The translations under genes were made by a program, and so were the position numbers. From NCBI GenBank assembly GCA_963752755.1, contig CAVVZJ010000003.1, positions 496,001 through 560,000 on the forward strand: a stretch of DNA of 64,000 nucleotides. Direction: 5' to 3'. Positions 9,092 to 18,582 of the stretch are shown in pieces. The first letter of the stretch is position 1; every line of letters starts with the position of its first letter. The stretch comes from CAVVZJ01 sp963752755. GTDB lineage: Bacteria > Planctomycetota > Planctomycetia > Isosphaerales > Isosphaeraceae. The notes under the pieces are model-generated. The model saw nothing but the letters and a program-made list of their open reading frames with translations. It was not told the origin of the DNA and searched no databases.

Positions 9092-9490
9092 GTGCCTTCC
9101 CCGATCGCATCGAGAACGCCCGAAGGTGAGCCCAACTGCTGCCCGGTCTGCCGGTCGGAGATCGCAATCGAGCCGTCGATCCCGCCCGGCGACGCCCCTT
9201 GCCCGCGATGCGGACACCTGCTCTGGTTCTTGCCCCGCGGTGGGGTTATCCCCGTCCTCGACACCGGTGCGATCGCGTCCGAAAACCGAAGGCGAGCCAA
9301 CGCGTTCCTCGACCAATCGAGCTGGGCCGGGTCGATCTCCCAGCAGCTCGGAGCCGACTCGCTGGATCTGATGGAGCTGGTCATGGAGCTGGAGGAGGAG
9401 CTCGGTATCCGCATTCCCGACGATCAGTTGAAACGGATTCAGACGGTGGATGACCTCCTCGATTGGTATCTCACGAAGTCGCTCACGTAG
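9092..9490 (+). CDS. zinc-ribbon / acyl-carrier-protein fusion
   Basis: A 132-residue protein with GTG start at 9092 and GGAGG at 9081-9085. The N-terminal 45 residues form a zinc ribbon (Cys16, Cys17 and Cys20, then Cys37 and Cys40 in CPRCGHLLW). The C-terminal part is an acyl carrier protein: LGADSLDLMELVMELEEELG, with Ser90 as the expected 4'-phosphopantetheine site, then IPDDQLKRIQTVDDLLDW. Stand-alone ACPs normally have no metal domain; as far as I know this arrangement is mainly planctomycetal. No fatty-acid or polyketide genes are adjacent. The next gene (9569) is a sugar-acid dehydratase. Role as carrier is inferred from the DSL motif; partners are unknown. Confidence 0.85.
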   Translation: MPSPIASRTPEGEPNCCPVCRSEIAIEPSIPPGDAPCPRCGHLLWFLPRGGVIPVLDTGAIASENRRRANAFLDQSSWAGSISQQLGADSLDLMELVMELEEELGIRIPDDQLKRIQTVDDLLDWYLTKSLT

Positions 9491-9568
9491 CATGTCGGCT
9501 GAATGACGGAAAGGGTCGCGGGCGACCCGAGTTCTGTATGCCGCAACCGACAACAAAGGGGGGTTCCG

Positions 9569-10683
9569 ATGGACCGACGGAGGTTCTTGACGGCCGCGGG
9601 AACATTGGCGACGGTCCACTCGGGTCGGGCGACCGCCCGCGAGGATGAACCTGCCCCGAAGGCCCCGCCACGCCCGGTCACGATGCACGTCGGCACGCAA
9701 CGCGGGCCGACGACGCCGGAGATGCTGCAATACTTCAAGAGGAATGGAGTTGATCATATCTGCGGCTATCCTGAGTTCGACCTGCGCGGGGCTACTGGAC
9801 GGCCGAGGACCTCGCGAAGACCCGCGACCTCTGCGAGCGACACAACATCTCTCTGGACATGGTCGCCTTGCCGTTCCTGAGCTCGTCGCACATCGACCGG
9901 GAGCGTCGTGGGGCCATCATGCTCGCCCAGGGGCCGGAACGCGACCGCGACATCGAACACATCCAGAAGATGATCGCCGCCTGCGCCGAGGTCGGCATCC
10001 CGGCTTTCAAGTACAACATGAGCCTGCTGGGCGTGCTGCGGACCCGATCGGTCCCAGGCCGCGGCGGCTCGCGCTACAGCGCCTGGCGCCTCAAGGACGC
10101 CCGCCAGGACCCGCCCCTGACGAGGGCCGGGAAGGTCCCGGAGGACCTGGCCTGGGAGCGGATCACTTACTTCCTCGACCGGATCATCCCGGTCTGCGAC
10201 GAGTACCGCGTCCGCGCCGCCTGCCATCCGCACGACCCCGGCGTCCCCCTGGAAGGTTTCCAGGGGATCGCTCGCGTGCTGGGGACGCCGGACGGCTTGA
10301 AGCGGTTCGTCTCGATCCGGGAGAGCCCGTATCACGGCCTGAACCTCTGCCTGGGCACCACCGCGGAGATGCTCCAGGACCCGGCGCGTGAAATCCACGG
10401 CATCATCCGATACTTTGGTGAGCGCAAGAAAATCTTCAACATCCACTTCCGCAATATCCGCGGCCGTCGCGACGACTTCCTCGAGGTTTACCCCGACGAG
10501 GGGGACATGGACATGCTCCAAGTCGCCTTGACGCTGCACGAGGTCGGTTACGAGCACATGCTCATGCCCGATCACATGCCCCGCCACCGAGACGATTCCG
10601 GAGGTCTCCAGGCCTTCGCCTTCGGCTTCGGCTACATCAAGGCGATCCTCCAGGCCGTCGCGATGATGGATTCCCTCCGTTGA
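9569..10683 (+). pseudogene. mannonate dehydratase (UxuA)-family TIM-barrel protein with Tat signal, one frameshift
   Basis: ATG 9569 opens MDRRRFLTAAGTLA, a twin-arginine-type signal. It continues to VDHICGYPEFDLRG and then changes frame near 9790; the continuation reads GYWTAEDLAKTRDLCERHNI and SLDMVALPFLSSSH. The rest, to TGA at 10681-10683, is a close UxuA-type barrel: FLDRIIPVCDEY, then CHPHDPGVP (the HPDDP metal site), GLNLCLGTTAEMLQDP, IHFRNIRGRRDDFLEVYPDE and GYEHMLMPDHMP. UxuA dehydrates D-mannonate to 2-keto-3-deoxygluconate in the cytoplasm, so the Tat signal is odd and points to an exported paralogue. One indel restores the gene. Confidence 0.82.
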
Positions 10684-10696
10684 GGACGAACCAACC

Positions 10697-11681
10697 ATGA
10701 AAGCCGTCGTCACCGACCAGCCGGGAACCGTCTCTGTCCGCGAGGTCGCGACGCCGGAGCCAAGGGGGGATCAGATCCGCGTCCGTGTCCGGGCCGCGGC
10801 GGTCAACCGGGCGGATCTGATGCAGGCCCGCGGCCACTACCCCGCGCCGGCGGTGCCCCCGCCGACTGGCTCGGCCTGGAGTACGCGGGCCTGGTCGAAT
10901 CGCTCGGTCCCGACTGCATCGGACCCCTTCAGGTTGGCGACCGCGTCTTCGGGATCGTCGGCGGCGGGGGGTCTGGCCGAGTTCGTCGTGACGCAGGAGC
11001 GGCTGGCCGTCCGCATCCCGGAGAACCTTGATTTCGTGCAGGCGGCGGCCGTGCCCGAGGTCTTCCTCACCGCCCATGACGCCCTGGAGACGCAGGGGCG
11101 GCTCCGTCCCGGCGAACGGGCCTTGATCCACGCCGTCGGCGGCGGGGTCGGATCGGCGTCGGTGCAGATCGCGCATGCGATGGGCTGCACCGTCTTCGGC
11201 ACCTCACGGACCGCCGCGAAGCTGCAAGAGGCCGCCTGCGCTCGGGCTGGACGTCGGCATCGACACCAGCCGGGAGGACTTCGTCGCGGTCGTCCGCGAG
11301 CGAACGGGCGGCGCGGGGGTCCACGTCCTGATCGATCACCTCGGCGGGCCGATGTGGGAGGCGAACGTCGCGGCATTGGCCAGGCGGGGGCGTTACGTGC
11401 TGGTCGGCCTGCTCGCCGGCTCGAAGGCCCAGGTCGATCTGCGGGCCTTGATGCAAAAACGGCTCACCGTCGTCGGCACCACGCTCCGCGCCCGGCCGTT
11501 GGAGGAGAAGATCGCCGCGACCCAGCGATTCGCCGCCTCGGTCGTCCCCTGGCTGGAACGCGGTTTGGTCCGGCCGGTCGTCGATCGGGTTTATCCGCTG
11601 GATGAGGTCCACGCGGCACAGGAGCGGATGGAGTCGAACGCGGGGTTCGGCAAGATCGTGTTGCGGATCGGAGAAGGGTGA
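10697..11681 (+). pseudogene. NAD(P)H:quinone oxidoreductase / zinc-type alcohol dehydrogenase family (MDR), frameshifted
   Basis: The gene starts at ATG 10697, 13 bases after the UxuA-like stop. Segments in three frames assemble into one medium-chain dehydrogenase: MKAVVTDQPGTVSVREV with VNRADLMQARGHYP, then DWLGLEYAGLVESLGPDCIG (other frame, about 10860-10970). AHDALETQGRLRPGERALIH and the nucleotide loop AVGGGVGSASVQIA follow. A further change near 11235 leads to VGLLAGSKAQVDLRALMQKR and KIVLRIGEG. The Cys ligands of the structural zinc are absent, as in quinone reductases (Qor/PIG3 type). Three indels are required; otherwise the family length (about 325) is met. Likely an NADPH-dependent quinone or enal reductase. 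Confidence 0.82.
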
Positions 11682-11720
11682 CGGAGACCTCGCATCCTGT
11701 CGAATCGGACCGCGGCCCAA

Positions 11721-12101
11721 TCAGGCCCAGTACGGGGTCTGGGTGACGACCTGATAAGCGTCCGAATAGACGATCTTGCCCGGTTTCTCCGTCGTGGCAA
11801 GACGGACCGGAACGCCATGCGCTCTCAGAATCGCGACGATATCCCAGATCCTCCGAAGCGGCTCTCCGGCGTCGGCGCGAAACCAACTGACCGTATCCAG
11901 AGTCCATTCCCCCGACTTGAGTTTCTGGTCGAATGGCGGGCAGGGCAGGTGCTCGTTGAACCAGTCGAAAACCTCCTCAAGTAACTCGCTCTCATAGGAA
12001 AAGAGCGAGCCCTCATCGCGGAGAAGCCGAGCCGAGGTGATGACGCCTGTCAGCCAGGCTTCATTCTCATCGTCCGCCCCGACGACGAATCGCACGAACA
12101 T
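11721..12101 (-). CDS. conserved hypothetical protein, 126 aa
   Basis: An intact small acidic protein (MFVRFVVGADDENEAWLTGV at the start). It has the pattern EVFDWFNEHLPCPPFDQK and SWFRADAGEPLRRIWDIV, which reads as a compact globular alpha/beta protein. No signal peptide or membrane segment is present. I do not recognise a named domain. It faces the quinone oxidoreductase gene tail to tail and follows a second small unknown (12467-12165) by 63 bases on the same strand. Coding is supported by the sensible composition compared with the GC-shadow frames around it. Confidence 0.75.
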   Translation of the reverse strand: MFVRFVVGADDENEAWLTGVITSARLLRDEGSLFSYESELLEEVFDWFNEHLPCPPFDQKLKSGEWTLDTVSWFRADAGEPLRRIWDIVAILRAHGVPVRLATTEKPGKIVYSDAYQVVTQTPYWA

Positions 12102-12164
12102 AGGTGGCGTCCCCGTGGTGGCGATTCCAAACCCGACCGAATTATCAAAGATCGTGGAGGCGAA

Positions 12165-12467
12165 TCAAGACGGTTGCCAGCGCCACTCCCGCAGCAATTC
12201 CCCGCAGTCTTCGTAGCACTCCGCCTCGTACGCGATCCCTGCGGCTCGAAGCGGAGCCAGGATTCGATCGACGTTGGCCTCGATGTCGTCCACAGGGCCA
12301 TGCAGGAGGATCGGAGATTCGGCCTCGATGACCAACTCGGCGAAGGGAGCGGTGATTTCGTAGTCCGACCAACTGCACTTGCGGATGCGCCAGGTCGGCG
12401 ACTTGAAAAGCCTGGCGACCCAGCGCCGGGAACGCCTTGTGCCGAGCGAGGCGGTGAAGTCGGACAT
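12165..12467 (-). CDS. conserved hypothetical protein, about 100 aa
   Basis: The frame to the stop at 12165 contains WSDYEITAPFAELVIEAESP, ILLHGPVDDIEANVDRILAP and a C-terminal ECYEDCGELLREW. This has the composition of a real small soluble protein. The frame stays open further upstream but only as Ser/Thr/Arg/Pro-rich shadow sequence inside the ABC ATPase gene, so ATG 12467 (MSDFTASLG) is the preferred start. No good ribosome-binding site is visible. No domain recognised. It may be co-transcribed with the small gene at 11721-12101. Confidence 0.62.
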   Translation of the reverse strand: MSDFTASLGTRRSRRWVARLFKSPTWRIRKCSWSDYEITAPFAELVIEAESPILLHGPVDDIEANVDRILAPLRAAGIAYEAECYEDCGELLREWRWQPS

Positions 12468-12531
12468 TCTCGGAGGCACGCTCGGCCTCCCATGCTCAGA
12501 CAAAGTATAGCACACGATCCGGCGTTTTTGC

Positions 12532-13257
12532 TTAATCGCGATGTTCCCCAAGGCTGGCGGACCCCGCGAGGCGTTCGCTGGTCTCGAGCTGGCCGTCGGA
12601 GAGGAGGTGGCCGTCCTCGATTTCGAGGACGAGGTCGTCGGGGGTGATGAAGCGGCGGTCGTGGGTGACGACGACGAGGGTGGTCTGGCGGCGGGCCTGG
12701 AGGTCACGGAGGATGCGGTAAATCTCGTCGCCGGTGCGGCTGTCGAGCTCGCCGGTGGGCTCGTCGGCGAGGAGGAGGACGGGGTCCTTGATCAGGGCGC
12801 GGGCGATCGCGACGCGCTGTTGTTCGCCGCCGGAGAGCTGGCGGGGGCGGTGGTCGAGGCGGTGGCCGAGGCCGACGTCCTCGAGCAGCCCGACGGCCTT
12901 CTCGCGCTGCTCGGTCGTGATCCCGCGAGGTAGGAACGGGATCAGGACATTCTCGACGGCCGTGAGGTTGCCGATCAGGTTGAACGACTGGAAGATGAAA
13001 CCGACTTCGTCGCGTCGGTAGGCGTTTTGCTCGGTCTCGGACATCGCGGTCAGGTCGCGGCCCTCGACGCGGATCGAGCCGGTGGTGGGGCGATCGAGGG
13101 CGCCGAGCAGGTAGAGCAGGGTGCTCTTGCCCGAGCCGGACGGGCCGACGATGAAGGCGCACCGCCCCTTGGTGATCCGGCAACTCACCCCGCGCAACGC
13201 CTCGACATCGCGGTCGCCGCTGCGGAAGGTCTTGCGGACGTCGAGCACCTCAATCAT
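12532..13257 (-). CDS. ABC transporter ATP-binding protein, MacB/LolD type
   Basis: A 241-residue ATPase. Walker A is GPSGSGKST (residues 38-46), the Q-loop lies in FIFQSFNLIG, the signature is LSGGEQQ (141-147) and Walker B is LLLADE (161-166), followed by the D-loop and the switch His in VVVTHD. The ALRGVS and NLTAVENV segments are typical of the MacB/LolD/FtsE group, which powers lipoprotein release or export of substrates from the inner membrane. It is the second gene of a pair: the permease (14614-13370) lies upstream with a 112-base gap. No LolA or MacA-like partner is seen nearby. The C-terminal tail after the switch region is short and variable. Confidence 0.93.
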   Translation of the reverse strand: MIEVLDVRKTFRSGDRDVEALRGVSCRITKGRCAFIVGPSGSGKSTLLYLLGALDRPTTGSIRVEGRDLTAMSETEQNAYRRDEVGFIFQSFNLIGNLTAVENVLIPFLPRGITTEQREKAVGLLEDVGLGHRLDHRPRQLSGGEQQRVAIARALIKDPVLLLADEPTGELDSRTGDEIYRILRDLQARRQTTLVVVTHDRRFITPDDLVLEIEDGHLLSDGQLETSERLAGSASLGEHRD

Positions 13258-13369
13258 ATCAGCGACTACCTCGGGGGGGCAGCGAGAACAGGGGGCGGAG
13301 GGACCGGGACCGTGGGCAGAAGGATCACCGTGTCAGGTTCGTGCCGAGCGCGGGCCAAACGTGTTCCTG

Positions 13370-14614
13370 CTAGTGGGCCCCGAGCCGGATGGCGGCCATC
13401 GGAACGAGGCGAGAAGCTTTCCACGCCGGGTAGAGGCCGCCGAGCACACCCATCGCCACGGAGAGGCCGAGCCCCTTGGCGGCGTCCCAGGCGGTGATCG
13501 AAAGGCTCAGGCCGGACGTGGCGATGAACTGGTTGGCCACCGTCGTGAACAGGACCGCCAGCACGAAGCCGACCACGCCGGAGAGCAGGCCGAGGTAGGC
13601 GCTCTCAGTCGAGACGAGTGCCAGCACGTTCGCGCGCGACCAGCCGTTGGTCCGCAGGACGCCGAACTCGGCGAACCGCTCGGTTGTGCTCATGAGCATC
13701 GTGTTAATGATCCCGACGACGCCCACGATCAGGGCCAGCATCACCGTGGCCATCAGGAAGAGATCGAGCTGATTCATCAACGAGCCAAAGTTGGCCATGA
13801 TCTCATTAGGGCTGCGGGCGTCCACGCCTTTGAAGGTCTGCTCGATGCGGGCGGTGAGGGCGTCGTTGGCGGCGGGGTCGGCGGCCTCGACGTAGAAGGT
13901 GGAGACGAGGTCGGTGGGGATCTGGGAGATCCGGCGGAGGGTGCCGAGGTCCATGATGATGATGACGTCGAGCAGGATCGAGCCGGTGTCGTAGAGGCCG
14001 ATGATCTCGAATGGCTCGTCGCCGATGCGGAGGGTGTCGCCGATCTGCTTGGGGTTGCCGTCCTCGTCGCCGAAGTCGCGGGCGATCTTGGTGGAGACGA
14101 CGATCCGGTTGGTGCCCTCGTCGCCGGGCTGGAGGAAGCGGCCTTCCTTGAGGGCGCGGGGGAAGATGGCGCTCTTGAGGTTCTGGTGAGTGGCGATCTC
14201 CTGTCCCTGAAGGATCGGCTGGTCGAGGAGGCTCTGAATCCGTCGATTCTGGGCATCGCGGGAGTTGTTGAAGAGCGATCCGACCGCCCCCTTGACCACC
14301 TCGCCGACGGCGACGCGGCCCTCGATGTTCGGTGGGATCACCCAGAGCTCGGCCGCCACGGCGGTCACACCCGGCAAGGCGCGGATCTCCGGGCCGAGCG
14401 AGGAGGGCAGGTCGCTCAGGACCGGGCTCAACGCGTTCTCCTTGAGGACGACGACCCCCTGGATCTGGCTCAGGGTGTCGCCGACGAGGCTCCGGAGGCC
14501 GCCGGAGAGGCTCATCAGCCCGAGCACGCCCAGGATCGGGATCGACAGGCCGACCAGGGCCAGCGTCGTCCGCAGGGGGCGGGTCAGCAGGTTTCGCCAG
14601 GCGAAGGTCCACAT
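13370..14614 (-). CDS. ABC transporter permease, MacB/FtsX (LolC/E-like)
   Basis: About 414 residues from ATG 14614 (MWTFAWRNLLTRPLRTTLAL). One N-terminal transmembrane helix is followed by a large periplasmic domain (about 50-280) and three C-terminal helices in the FtsX fold (FLMATVMLALIVGVVGIINT, then SAYLGLLSGVVGFVLAV and GLSVAMGVLGGLYPAWKASR). The ERFAEFGVLRTNGWSR cytoplasmic motif is typical for coupling to the ATPase. The frame is open up to 14773 but the MacB N-terminus starts at 14614. It pairs with the ATPase gene at 13257-12532 and probably forms a homodimer. Substrate unknown. Confidence 0.92.
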   Translation of the reverse strand: MWTFAWRNLLTRPLRTTLALVGLSIPILGVLGLMSLSGGLRSLVGDTLSQIQGVVVLKENALSPVLSDLPSSLGPEIRALPGVTAVAAELWVIPPNIEGRVAVGEVVKGAVGSLFNNSRDAQNRRIQSLLDQPILQGQEIATHQNLKSAIFPRALKEGRFLQPGDEGTNRIVVSTKIARDFGDEDGNPKQIGDTLRIGDEPFEIIGLYDTGSILLDVIIIMDLGTLRRISQIPTDLVSTFYVEAADPAANDALTARIEQTFKGVDARSPNEIMANFGSLMNQLDLFLMATVMLALIVGVVGIINTMLMSTTERFAEFGVLRTNGWSRANVLALVSTESAYLGLLSGVVGFVLAVLFTTVANQFIATSGLSLSITAWDAAKGLGLSVAMGVLGGLYPAWKASRLVPMAAIRLGAH

Positions 14615-15082
14615 GAGATGGGGTCGTATCCTCCGCGTCAGTGACCCGACTTGCCCAGGTTTCGGTTTCGAAACAGACGGGTTGAAAGCAGAATTATAGT
14701 CGCGGCGGACGTGGGGCCAAGGGGAGTTCAAGAGACAGCGGGAGGTCGAATTCCCCACAGAGGCCCCTGACAAGGGTGGAGAACGGAGACGGTCGGCTGC
14801 CAGAATGGCAGTTGGCTTCGTTCAGAAACCGCTACAGATTCACCAGGCCACGCAGAACGTGGTCCAGGCATCCAGGAATAGCAACAAACGTACACTTAAA
14901 GGCTGTCCGTCCTGGCGATCTAGGGAGTCCTCGGGGCGTCGATCGGGACTGAAGGTTGGAACGGACGCGCGTCTCTCTAACAGAATTCTCTGCTATTGAG
15001 GAGAGGAGAATTCGCACGAATCCGGAAACGCGACTGGCTCGGGTGCGTCCCGTGAGGCGGTTTGCAAGTCCCGGTTGCGGAC
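14615..15082. other. gene-free interval of about 470 bases
   Basis: No credible coding frame on either strand between the ABC permease start and the FxsA stop. The only structured element seen is an inverted repeat, GAATTCTC (14983-14990) and GAGAATTC (15006-15013), with a 15-base purine-rich loop. It could be a transcript hairpin downstream of fxsA on the minus strand. The stretch around 14870-15010 is less GC-rich than its surroundings. Confidence 0.5.
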
Positions 15083-15586
15083 TCAATCCGGTCGAGCATC
15101 GTCGTGGGGAGTGACGTCGATGACGACGTCGTCGGGCGATTCGCGGAAGTCCACACCCGGCGGCGGGGAAGTCTCGGCGAGGAAGGCCGCCTCGCCGCGG
15201 GCGAGCTTGGCGCGGAACCAGCGGAGCAGGGCGAGACGGTAGAGGCGACGGGTCCAGGGAATCAGGAGGGAGAGGCCAAGCAGGTCGGTGAGGTAGCCGG
15301 GCGTCAGCAGCAAGGCGCCGCCGGCGACCACGAACGCGGCGTCGATGAGGGCCGGACCGGGTGACTCGCCGCGAGCGAGGGTCTCTTGCAGGGCCCGAAG
15401 CGCGCGGAGTCCCTGGCGACGGGCCAGGAAGGCGCCGGCCAGGCCGGTCAAAACGATCGTGCCGAGCGTGATCAAGAGGCCGGTGCCGTTGCCCCAGCGC
15501 TCGGCGATGGCGCGGTGGACCGCCAGCATCACCATCAGTTCGGCCACCGGCAGGAGCGTCAGCAGCAGGAACAGCCGCAAGAGCAT
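15083..15586 (-). CDS. fxsA: FxsA-family cytoplasmic membrane protein
   Basis: A 167-residue protein from ATG 15586. MLLRLFLLLTLLPVAELMVM is the first helix, followed by GLLITLGTIVLTGLAGAFLA and the family signature ARRQGLRALRALQETLARGE. Then come ALIDAAFVVAGGALLLTPGY and LTDLLGLSLLIPWTRRLYR. This order, with the PGYLTDLLG loop, is diagnostic for FxsA, known in E. coli for relieving F-exclusion of phage T7 when over-produced. The normal role is unclear. The C-terminus is acidic. The frame extends upstream to 15652, but family alignment favours 15586. Confidence 0.92.
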   Translation of the reverse strand: MLLRLFLLLTLLPVAELMVMLAVHRAIAERWGNGTGLLITLGTIVLTGLAGAFLARRQGLRALRALQETLARGESPGPALIDAAFVVAGGALLLTPGYLTDLLGLSLLIPWTRRLYRLALLRWFRAKLARGEAAFLAETSPPPGVDFRESPDDVVIDVTPHDDARPD

Positions 15587-15924
15587 GGCACCACGTCCAC
15601 GGAAAAGGTCGGATCGGTCGGGCAAGTCGGGCCAGGACGGCCGCGGTGACACGCCGCGATGACGCGGCCCCTCGGCCCATTATCGTCGGCAGGGCGAGGA
15701 GGGACACCCCCGGAGATCGGCCGGCCCGAGCCTCCGCCGACGGGGATTCTCCGCCAGAGCACGGGCCATTGCGAGCTTCATGGAAGTTTCGTTGGAACGG
15801 CGCGGGCGGTCGGGTTATTAAGGAGCCAGCCAGGAAACGCCCCGACGGGACGGAGTGGCCATCGATTCGGGGCGACCTGATCCGTCCAATCCGGCCGACA
15901 ACCGGCGAAGGTTCCCCCACCCCG

Positions 15925-18514
15925 ATGAAGGAGAAACGTCCCCCGATGCGACGCACCAAGAACCCCCCGATCCTTGCGGCCGCCCTGCTGCTGGCCGTGC
16001 TCGCCGGCGCGGCGGAGGCGACCGAACTGGTGTCGCTCTCGCCCCAGACCTGGGACCGCTACGCCCCCTCCGGCAAGGAGGCCGACGCAATCTACGGCGA
16101 TTTCGTGCTGGCCAACGACCAGATCCTCGCCGTCGTCGCCATCCCGCGGCGCGGGCGGAACGCCAACATGACCGTCCGCGAGGTCGGCGGCTGCCTGATC
16201 GACCTGACCCGTCGCGACCGCCAGAGCGACCAGCTCTCGGCGTATTACCCCGGCGCCCAGCTCCGCGAATGGAAGTTCGGCGGGATCGAGGTCGAGGCGC
16301 CCGAAGTTGTACGAGGTGGGCGACCTGGAGCGGGCCTTCGTCCGGGCGCGGCGGATCACGCTCCGGCTCGTCGCCGAGCCGCGGGAGGAGACGCCGGACA
16401 TCGACCCTGACATACACCCTCGAAGACGGCTGCGCCGTTCGTGAAGGTGACGACCACCTACCGCAACCCGGGCAAGAAGCCGGTGAGCGTCGATCTCGTC
16501 GATTCGATCCGGGCGGACACCAGCTTCGACAAGTCGCCGGATGGCGTGGCGGACCTGTTCTGGGCCTATGACAAGTGGTTCGGCCAGGCTTACGGCGTGG
16601 TCGCCGAGGACCACGCGATCAAGGGCAGTTCCGACGCGCGGCGGTCGATGCTCCGCTACCAGGACCGCGACGGCAAGGTCGCGATCCGGCTGGAGCCGGG
16701 CAAGTCGTATGAGCTGGAGCGCCGCGTGATCCCCGGGGCGAACCTGTTCGACGTCCGCCGCGTCGCCGACCAGGTCGCGGGTCGCAAGCGGCGGGACGTG
16801 CGACTCACGGTGAAGGACTCCGCGGGGCAGCCGGTGGGCGATGCCGACGTCGTCCTCGAAGGCGACGGCAAGCCGGTCGCCTGGGGACGCACCGAGCGGT
16901 CGCGGGGTCCTCACGCTCGCCGCGCCGGAGAAGGCGGCGAAGCTGACCGTGTCGGCCCTCGGTCGGGGCTCGAAGGAGACGACGATCGCTCCGGACGGCG
17001 CCGGAGAACCTCAGCGTCGAGCTGCCCGAGCCGGGCCGGGTCGTCGGCGCAGATCACGGACGGGGAGGGCAGGCCGATCCCGTGCAAGGTGCAGTTCCTC
17101 GGCCGGGAGGGGACCGAGTCGCCCGACTTCGGGCCCGACGAGCGGCGAGCACGGCGTCAAGAACGTGTATTACAGCCACGACGGCCGCTTCCGGCAGATC
17201 CTCGCACCGGGCAAGTATGACGTGATCATCAGCTACGGGCCGGAATACGACGCCGTGTTCACGCGAATCGACGTCGAGCGCGGCGGCGAGGCGAAGCTCG
17301 AGGCGAAGCTCGACCGATCCGTGCAGACCGACGGCTGGGTCAGCGCCGACTTCCACAGCCACTCCAGCCCCTCGGGCGACAACACGTCGAGCCAGCTCGG
17401 CCGGGTGCTGAACCTGCTCTGCGAGCACATCGAGTTCGCCCCCTGCACCGAGCACAACCGGATCTCGACCTACGATCCCGCACCTCCGGCGCCTGGGCGT
17501 CGAGGCCTGGATGGCCACTTGCAGTCGGCATGGAGCTGACCGGCAAGCCCCTGCCGCTGAACCACCAGAACGCCTTCCCGCTCGTCATGCGCCAGCACGA
17601 GCAGGACGGCGGCGCCCCGACGCCCGACGACGACCCCGAGATCCAGATCGAGCGGCTCGCCTTCTGGGACGGCGGCAGCGAGAAGCTCGTGCAGGTCAAC
17701 CACCCCGACATCGGCTGGATGTTCTTCGACCGCGACGGCGACGGCTAGCCCGACAAGGGCTTCGCCGGCATGGTCGGCCGGATGGACGTCATCGAGGTCC
17801 ACCCGCCGCAGGAGATCTTCGGCAAGCCGACGAGCCAGTCCGAACGGCAGGACCGAACAACAACACGATCGTCAACTGGCTCCAGCTCCTCAACCAGGGG
17901 CACCGCATCCCCGGCGTGGTGAACACCGACGCCCACTACAACTTCCACGGCTCGGGCTTCCTGCGGAACTACCTCAAGAGCCCGACCGACGACCCGGCCG
18001 AGATCCCGACGCTCGACATGGTCCACGCCGCCGAGCGGGGCCACGTCGTCATGACCAACGGCCCCTTCCTGGAAGTCTCGCTCCGCGCCGGCCAGGACGG
18101 CTCCGGCCGAGGAGGCCGGCCCCGGCGACGACCTCGACGCGCCCGGCGGCAAGGCGACGCTTGCAGGTCCGGGTCCAGTGCCCGAACTGGTTCGACATCG
18201 ACCGCGTCCAGGTCTTCCTCAACGGCCGGCCGGCCGAGGGCCTGAACTTCACGCGGGAGAAGTCGGCGGCCCGCTTCTCGGGCGGGGTGGTGAAGTTCGA
18301 CCAGGAGATCCCGATCGACCTCGACGGCGACGCGCACGTGATCGTCGCGGCGATCGGCGAGCAGTCGAAGCTCGGCCCGGTCATGGGCCCCGACCACGCC
18401 AACGACCTTCCCGTGGCCGTCTCCAACCCGATCTTCGTGGACGTGGACGGCGGCGGCTTCAAGGCCAACGGCGACACACTCGGGTCGGAGCTGCCGGTCA
18501 AGGGCGGGCGATGA
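15925..18514 (+). pseudogene. CehA/McbA-type secreted metallohydrolase (PHP domain), broken into many frames
   Basis: A signal peptide opens at ATG 15925, or at 15946, (ILAAALLLAVLAGAAEA). The pieces then read in order: VSLSPQTWDRYAPSGKEADA, FDKSPDGVADLFWAYDKWFG, ADVVLEGDGKPVAW, QITDGEGRPIPCKVQFLGRE and VKNVYYSHDGRFRQILAPGK. Next come WVSADFHSHSSPSGDN (HxH metal motif), CTEHNR, NHPDIGWMFFDRDGDG, then an in-frame TAG at 17746-17748. GVVNTDAHYNFHGSG and FDQEIPIDLDGDAHVIVAAI close the protein. This is the CehA/McbA branch of PHP phosphoesterases, found secreted in planctomycetes. About eight to ten frame changes are needed over 2.6 kb, the worst case in the window. Converges on the glycosidase at 18583. 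Confidence 0.75.
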
Positions 18515-18542
18515 GAGCCTGACGATTCGGAGCCAGGTGGTC

Positions 18543-18566
18543 GGCCTCACGGAAGTGAGTCCGGCC
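18543..18566. terminator. possible hairpin between convergent genes
   Basis: CTCAC (18546-18550) pairs with GTGAG (18555-18559) around a GGAA loop, with GGC/GCC pairing possible outside. It lies between the stops of the metallohydrolase (+) and glycosidase (-) genes. There is no adjacent T run. Confidence 0.3.
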
Positions 18567-18582
18567 ACCCGGTCCCTGTCTT

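Noticed and set aside
13121..14644. A 507-codon plus-strand frame across the ABC permease
   Set aside because: Antisense shadow; the minus strand has clear FtsX and ATPase motifs.
14983..15013. GAATTCTC...GAGAATTC inverted repeat as an attachment site
   Set aside because: It has a single copy with a 15-base loop and no integrase nearby; a transcript hairpin is the simpler reading.
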